A stretch of 8,048 bases of DNA from JANQRA01 sp035762545. Its GTDB lineage: Bacteria; Actinomycetota; Acidimicrobiia; Spongiisociales; ZC4RG35. Position 1 is the first letter of the stretch, and each line of letters starts with the position of its first letter. Below the pieces are notes generated by a model. That model was not told the DNA's origin and made no database searches. It saw only the letters and a list, made by a program, of their open reading frames with translations. Location of the stretch: NCBI GenBank assembly GCA_035762545.1, contig DASTOM010000032.1, positions 1 through 8,048 of the forward strand, read 5' to 3'. Both the position numbers and the translations under genes were made by a program. Below, piece after piece: positions 5,624-8,048 of the stretch.

Positions 5624-6199
5624 CTATTCCAGCCACCCCTCGTCTCCATATACGTCGACCCGCTCGGCGCCGGAAGCTCGGAGGAGGCTGGCCACTTCCA
5701 TCGCTTCGGTGCCCTCGGTGCCGACTGAAAGCAGTGTGCGACCCTCGGCAACACCCTCGCGGTAATACCCGGAGGTCTCGTGGTCGGCGTGCTGGTTGTC
5801 CTCGACGGCGCCGAGTATGGCTCCGGCCGCCCCACCGAGCACACCACCGCTGGCGGCACCCACCGCAGCGGCCCCGAGCGTCCCGGCCAGAGCGCCCGCA
5901 GCCAACAAAGGACCGAGACCCGGTACAAGCAACAGACCTGCCGATGCGAGCAGACCGGCGCCCGTGCCAACGGCTGCCCCGCCGATGGCACCCCCAGCAG
6001 CCCCCTTGGTCGCCTCGTCGAGCACGTCGCCGCGCGCATGATCTTCAACGTACGTCTCGTCGGTCACGATGTTGCCGTGTTCGTCACGGTGACGACCCAA
6101 GTACCCCACCCGTTCGGGGTCATAGCCCCGCTCCAGTAGCTCCTCGGTTGCCCGCTCCGCCTCGATGCGGTTGGCGAAAAGCGCCACCACCTCACTCAT
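5624..6199 (-). CDS. General stress protein (YflT/GSP17M-like N-terminus) with glycine-zipper core
   Basis: Stress-associated protein, 191 residues, function unknown. Residues 3-37 (VVALFANRIEAERATEEL, then RGYDPERVGYL) match the start of the general stress protein 17M domain. A Gly/Ala-rich stretch at about 66-131 (GAAGGAIGGAAVGTGAG and GGVLGGAAGAILG) forms glycine zippers that could insert in or lie on the membrane. The C-terminal part, SGYYREGVAEGRTLLSVG and AERVDVYG, looks like a second small alpha/beta half that may pair with the first. Two ATGs are possible; AGGAGG at 6206-6211 abuts the first (6205) but is six bases from the second (6199), which is chosen. A sigma-B-like promoter lies just upstream, agreeing with a stress role. 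It is divergent from the cyanophycin operon and convergent with the UbiA-like gene. Confidence 0.8.
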   Translation of the reverse strand: MSEVVALFANRIEAERATEELLERGYDPERVGYLGRHRDEHGNIVTDETYVEDHARGDVLDEATKGAAGGAIGGAAVGTGAGLLASAGLLLVPGLGPLLAAGALAGTLGAAAVGAASGGVLGGAAGAILGAVEDNQHADHETSGYYREGVAEGRTLLSVGTEGTEAMEVASLLRASGAERVDVYGDEGWLE

Positions 6200-6228
6200 T
6201 CTCATCCTCCTCGTATTGGCCGCGCTGG

Positions 6229-6254
6229 GTACCCGTCTCGGGAAGGCCGAAAAC
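6229..6254 (-). promoter_or_regulatory. Sigma-B/sigma-F-like promoter of the stress-protein gene
   Basis: On the minus strand, GTTTTC (6254-6249) is followed after exactly 14 bases by GGGTAC (6234-6229). This matches the general-stress sigma factor consensus, GTTTAA-N12-15-GGGTAY, closely. The implied start near 6222 leaves about 20 bases of leader that include the AGGAGG ribosome-binding site for the ATG at 6199. Sequence match and gene function agree, so the call is stronger than the match alone. Confidence 0.65.
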
Positions 6255-6309
6255 TCGATGAGACAAGGTGATCATCCACCGAAGGTCCGTCTCCACGCCC
6301 AGTCCGCTG

Positions 6310-6315
6310 TACGAT
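6310..6315 (+). promoter_or_regulatory. Candidate -10 box of cphB, leaderless arrangement
   Basis: TACGAT fits TANNNT and ends seven bases before the ATG at 6323, the same spacing as TAAGGT before the methyltransferase. Transcription would start at the initiation codon. No clear -35 element is visible 16-18 bases upstream. An alternative is ordinary initiation using GAGG at 6317-6320, although that is only two bases from the ATG, which is too close. Confidence 0.35.
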
Positions 6316-6322
6316 CGAGGTC

Positions 6323-7171
6323 ATGAGCGACGGAGCGGTCAGCCGTGGCGATCTGGTAATCATCGGAGGCGCCGAAGACAAGTTGGGGCGAAAGACGATC
6401 CTGCAGCGGTTCATCGACCTCGCCGGAGGATCCGACTCCCGGATCGTGGTTCTCGCCACAGCGTCCTCGCTGGGGGAGGCGATAGTCGAGGTCTACCACG
6501 GCCTGTTCACCGGGATGGGCGCCACCGAGGTGACCGGTCTCAACCCGATGAGCCGGTCGGAGGCGAATGACGAGTCCGCCACGGCGGCTCTCGACGGGGC
6601 TACCGGTATCTTCATGACCGGAGGTAATCAGTCGAAGTTGACATCGGTGGTGGCCGGGACCGCCCTCGGGCGGAAACTGATCGAGATGAACCGATCAGGA
6701 ACCGTTGTGGGAGGCACGTCGGCTGGTGCCAGTGCGATCAGCTCACACATGGTGGCGTTCGGGCCTTCCGGTGACGTCCCCAAGCAGCGGATGGGCCAGT
6801 TGAGCGCCGGGTTTGGCTTGTTGCACGACGTGATCATCGATCAGCACTTCGGCAAGCGAAACCGCATCGGGAGGCTTCTCTCCCTCGTGGCCCATTCCCC
6901 GACCCTTCTCGGCATCGGGCTGGACGAGGACACCGCGGTGTTGATCAACTCCGATGACGTCATGGACGTCGTCGGCAGAGGAGTGGCGACCATCGTCGAC
7001 GGCTCACACATCGAGACCGACGCCTTTCGCGTCAAGCGGTACGATCCCCTGATGGTCTCAGGCGCCATCCTCCACTCTCTGCCCGAAGGGTCTCGTTTCG
7101 ACCTTCGCCGGCGCACCCTGATCTCTGCACCTCCTCGGGACGACCGCTTCCTGGCGGCGGAGGACCGGTGA
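6323..7171 (+). CDS. cphB: Cyanophycinase (peptidase family S51)
   Basis: Cytosolic serine-type exopeptidase that cuts cyanophycin, the multi-L-arginyl-poly-L-aspartate reserve polymer, into beta-Asp-Arg dipeptides. The 282-residue protein is of normal length. Visible family motifs: LVIIGGAEDK (11-20) at the N-terminal strand, FMTGGNQSKL (97-106), the nucleophile elbow GGTSAGAS with Ser133 (130-137), DQHFGKRNRIGRL (173-185), and GIGLDEDTAV (197-206), which in this family follows the active-site region. It precedes the cyanophycin synthetase gene by 60 bases on the same strand, so the pair forms one operon with the degradative gene first. The start at 6323 puts the GGAED motif at the usual distance from the N-terminus. 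Identity is confident because motif set, length and neighbour all agree. Confidence 0.95.
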   Translation: MSDGAVSRGDLVIIGGAEDKLGRKTILQRFIDLAGGSDSRIVVLATASSLGEAIVEVYHGLFTGMGATEVTGLNPMSRSEANDESATAALDGATGIFMTGGNQSKLTSVVAGTALGRKLIEMNRSGTVVGGTSAGASAISSHMVAFGPSGDVPKQRMGQLSAGFGLLHDVIIDQHFGKRNRIGRLLSLVAHSPTLLGIGLDEDTAVLINSDDVMDVVGRGVATIVDGSHIETDAFRVKRYDPLMVSGAILHSLPEGSRFDLRRRTLISAPPRDDRFLAAEDR

Positions 7172-7231
7172 ACAGCAGGCCTGGCCCCGGGTTGGAACAG
7201 GCCGCCTGAGAGTCCGCGGGGGGACGGAGAG

Positions 7232-8048
7232 ATGTCCGAAGAGAGTGCTCCCCGACCGGATCTCGTCATCCTGGAGCGTCAGGTCTACCGCGGCCCCAAC
7301 TACTGGTCCTACCGTCCCTGTGTCAGGCTCCTCGTCGACCTCGGGTCGCTCGAGGACTTTCCCTCGAACAAGATCGAAGGATTCACCGAGCGACTGTTGG
7401 AGCTGGTCCCCGGTCTGAAAGACCACACCTGCTCCCGCGAGAAGCCCGGGGGATTCGTCGAGCGCCTCGGCGAGGGCACCTGGGCCGGCCACATCGCCGA
7501 GCACATCGCCCTGGAGCTGCAGCGCTACACCGGTGCCGCCGTATATCGCGGGAAGACCCGGGGGGCGGGGGTCCATGGGCGGTACAACGTGATCTACGGC
7601 TATCGAGACGAAGAGGTTGCGCTCCAGGCCGGCGACCTCGCGGTGAACATCGTCAACCACCTGGTGGCCCCCGACGAGGTCGACCTGCAATTCGGAGAAG
7701 GTGTCAAAGAGCTGATCAACACAGCGGACAGAGTCGCCTTCGGACCCTCCACTCAAGCGATCATCGACGAGGCCGCCTCCAGGGACATCCCCTACCTGCG
7801 AATAGACAAGCACTCCCTGGTCCAACTGGGCCAGGGCGTCCATCAGAAGCGGATTCGCGCCACCGTCACCTCCCAGACATCCTGGTTGGCTGTCGACATA
7901 GCCAGCGACAAGAGGCTCACTTCCCAACTCCTGGCCAACGCCGGTCTCCCCGTGCCCCGAGGTCACGAGGTGCATTCCGAGGAGGAGGCGATCCAAACGG
8001 CGGACCGGATCGGCTATCCGTTGGCGGTGAAGCCCGCAGACGGCAACC
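7232..8048 (+). CDS. cphA: Cyanophycin synthetase, N-terminal part (cut by window end)
   Basis: ATP-dependent ligase that extends cyanophycin by adding Asp to the backbone and Arg to its side chain. The frame is open from ATG 7232 to the last base (272 codons plus one base), about a third of the usual 870-900 residues. Visible parts: the N-terminal domain with VYRGPNYWSYRP (18-29), GGFVERLGEGTWAGHIAEHI (73-92) and GKTRGAG (107-113); the linker GPSTQAI, then HSLVQLGQGVHQKRIRATVT (194-213); and the beginning of the ATP-grasp domain, DKRLTSQLLANAGLPVPRG (226-244), with YPLAVKPADGN (262-272) carrying the first ATP-binding Lys267. GGAG at 7226-7229 and a G-run at 7217-7222 precede the start. The C-terminal Mur-ligase-like domain lies outside the window, so CphA1 and CphA2 types cannot be separated here. 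A 312-codon antisense frame across this gene is a shadow. Confidence 0.95.
   Translation, partial: MSEESAPRPDLVILERQVYRGPNYWSYRPCVRLLVDLGSLEDFPSNKIEGFTERLLELVPGLKDHTCSREKPGGFVERLGEGTWAGHIAEHIALELQRYTGAAVYRGKTRGAGVHGRYNVIYGYRDEEVALQAGDLAVNIVNHLVAPDEVDLQFGEGVKELINTADRVAFGPSTQAIIDEAASRDIPYLRIDKHSLVQLGQGVHQKRIRATVTSQTSWLAVDIASDKRLTSQLLANAGLPVPRGHEVHSEEEAIQTADRIGYPLAVKPADGN

Noticed and set aside
5563..6261. Long plus-strand frames opposite the stress-protein gene
   Set aside because: Arg/Pro-rich translations produced by the Gly/Ala codons of the minus-strand gene.
7058..7996. 312-codon minus-strand frame opposite cphB/cphA
   Set aside because: It is antisense to two confidently identified genes in GC-rich sequence; its protein is Gly/Asp/Val-rich with no family features.

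Overview
The window is GC-rich bacterial chromosome that reads best as an actinobacterium, possibly Acidimicrobiia-like. The basis is GC-biased third codon positions, a secreted protein with a PxKF-type C-terminal domain, vapBC-type remnants, two candidate leaderless promoters of the form TANNNT-N7-ATG, and a sigma-B/sigma-F-like stress promoter. The taxonomic placement is inference; there is no rRNA or other marker gene.

Layout. 2-1534 (+): secreted PKD/PxKF surface protein, probably starting before the window. 1553-1582: strong hairpin shared with the convergent gene 1607-2185 (-), a three-helix membrane protein with a C-terminal LuxR-type DNA-binding domain. 2186-2580: no supported gene. 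2581-3106 (-): decayed vapBC-like toxin-antitoxin module; the PIN toxin is frameshifted and only an antitoxin tail remains. 3264-3683 (+): copper-binding cupredoxin lipoprotein with palindromes upstream. 3721-3921 (-): remnant of, or non-ATG-started, ribbon-helix-helix antitoxin whose start lies inside a perfect 9-bp inverted repeat. 4073-5472 (+): overlapping pair of a UbiE/MenG-like methyltransferase and a UbiA-like polytopic membrane protein. 5624-6199 (-): general-stress-type protein with a glycine-zipper core behind a sigma-B-like promoter. 6323-7171 (+): cyanophycinase. 7232-8048 (+): 5' part of cyanophycin synthetase, cut by the window end.

How the genes work together. cphB-cphA is a nitrogen-storage operon: the synthetase builds multi-L-arginyl-poly-L-aspartate and the cyanophycinase releases beta-Asp-Arg dipeptides. 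The methyltransferase and UbiA-like protein are translationally coupled and probably act on one lipid or quinone-like substrate, which the sequence does not identify. Both toxin-antitoxin relics flank the cupredoxin gene, so 2200-4000 looks like an accessory patch undergoing decay. No CRISPR array, insertion sequence, tRNA or rRNA was recognised. No clearly new system is proven; the best leads are the membrane-tethered LuxR protein, the methyltransferase/UbiA-like pair and the inverted-repeat-controlled RHH remnant.
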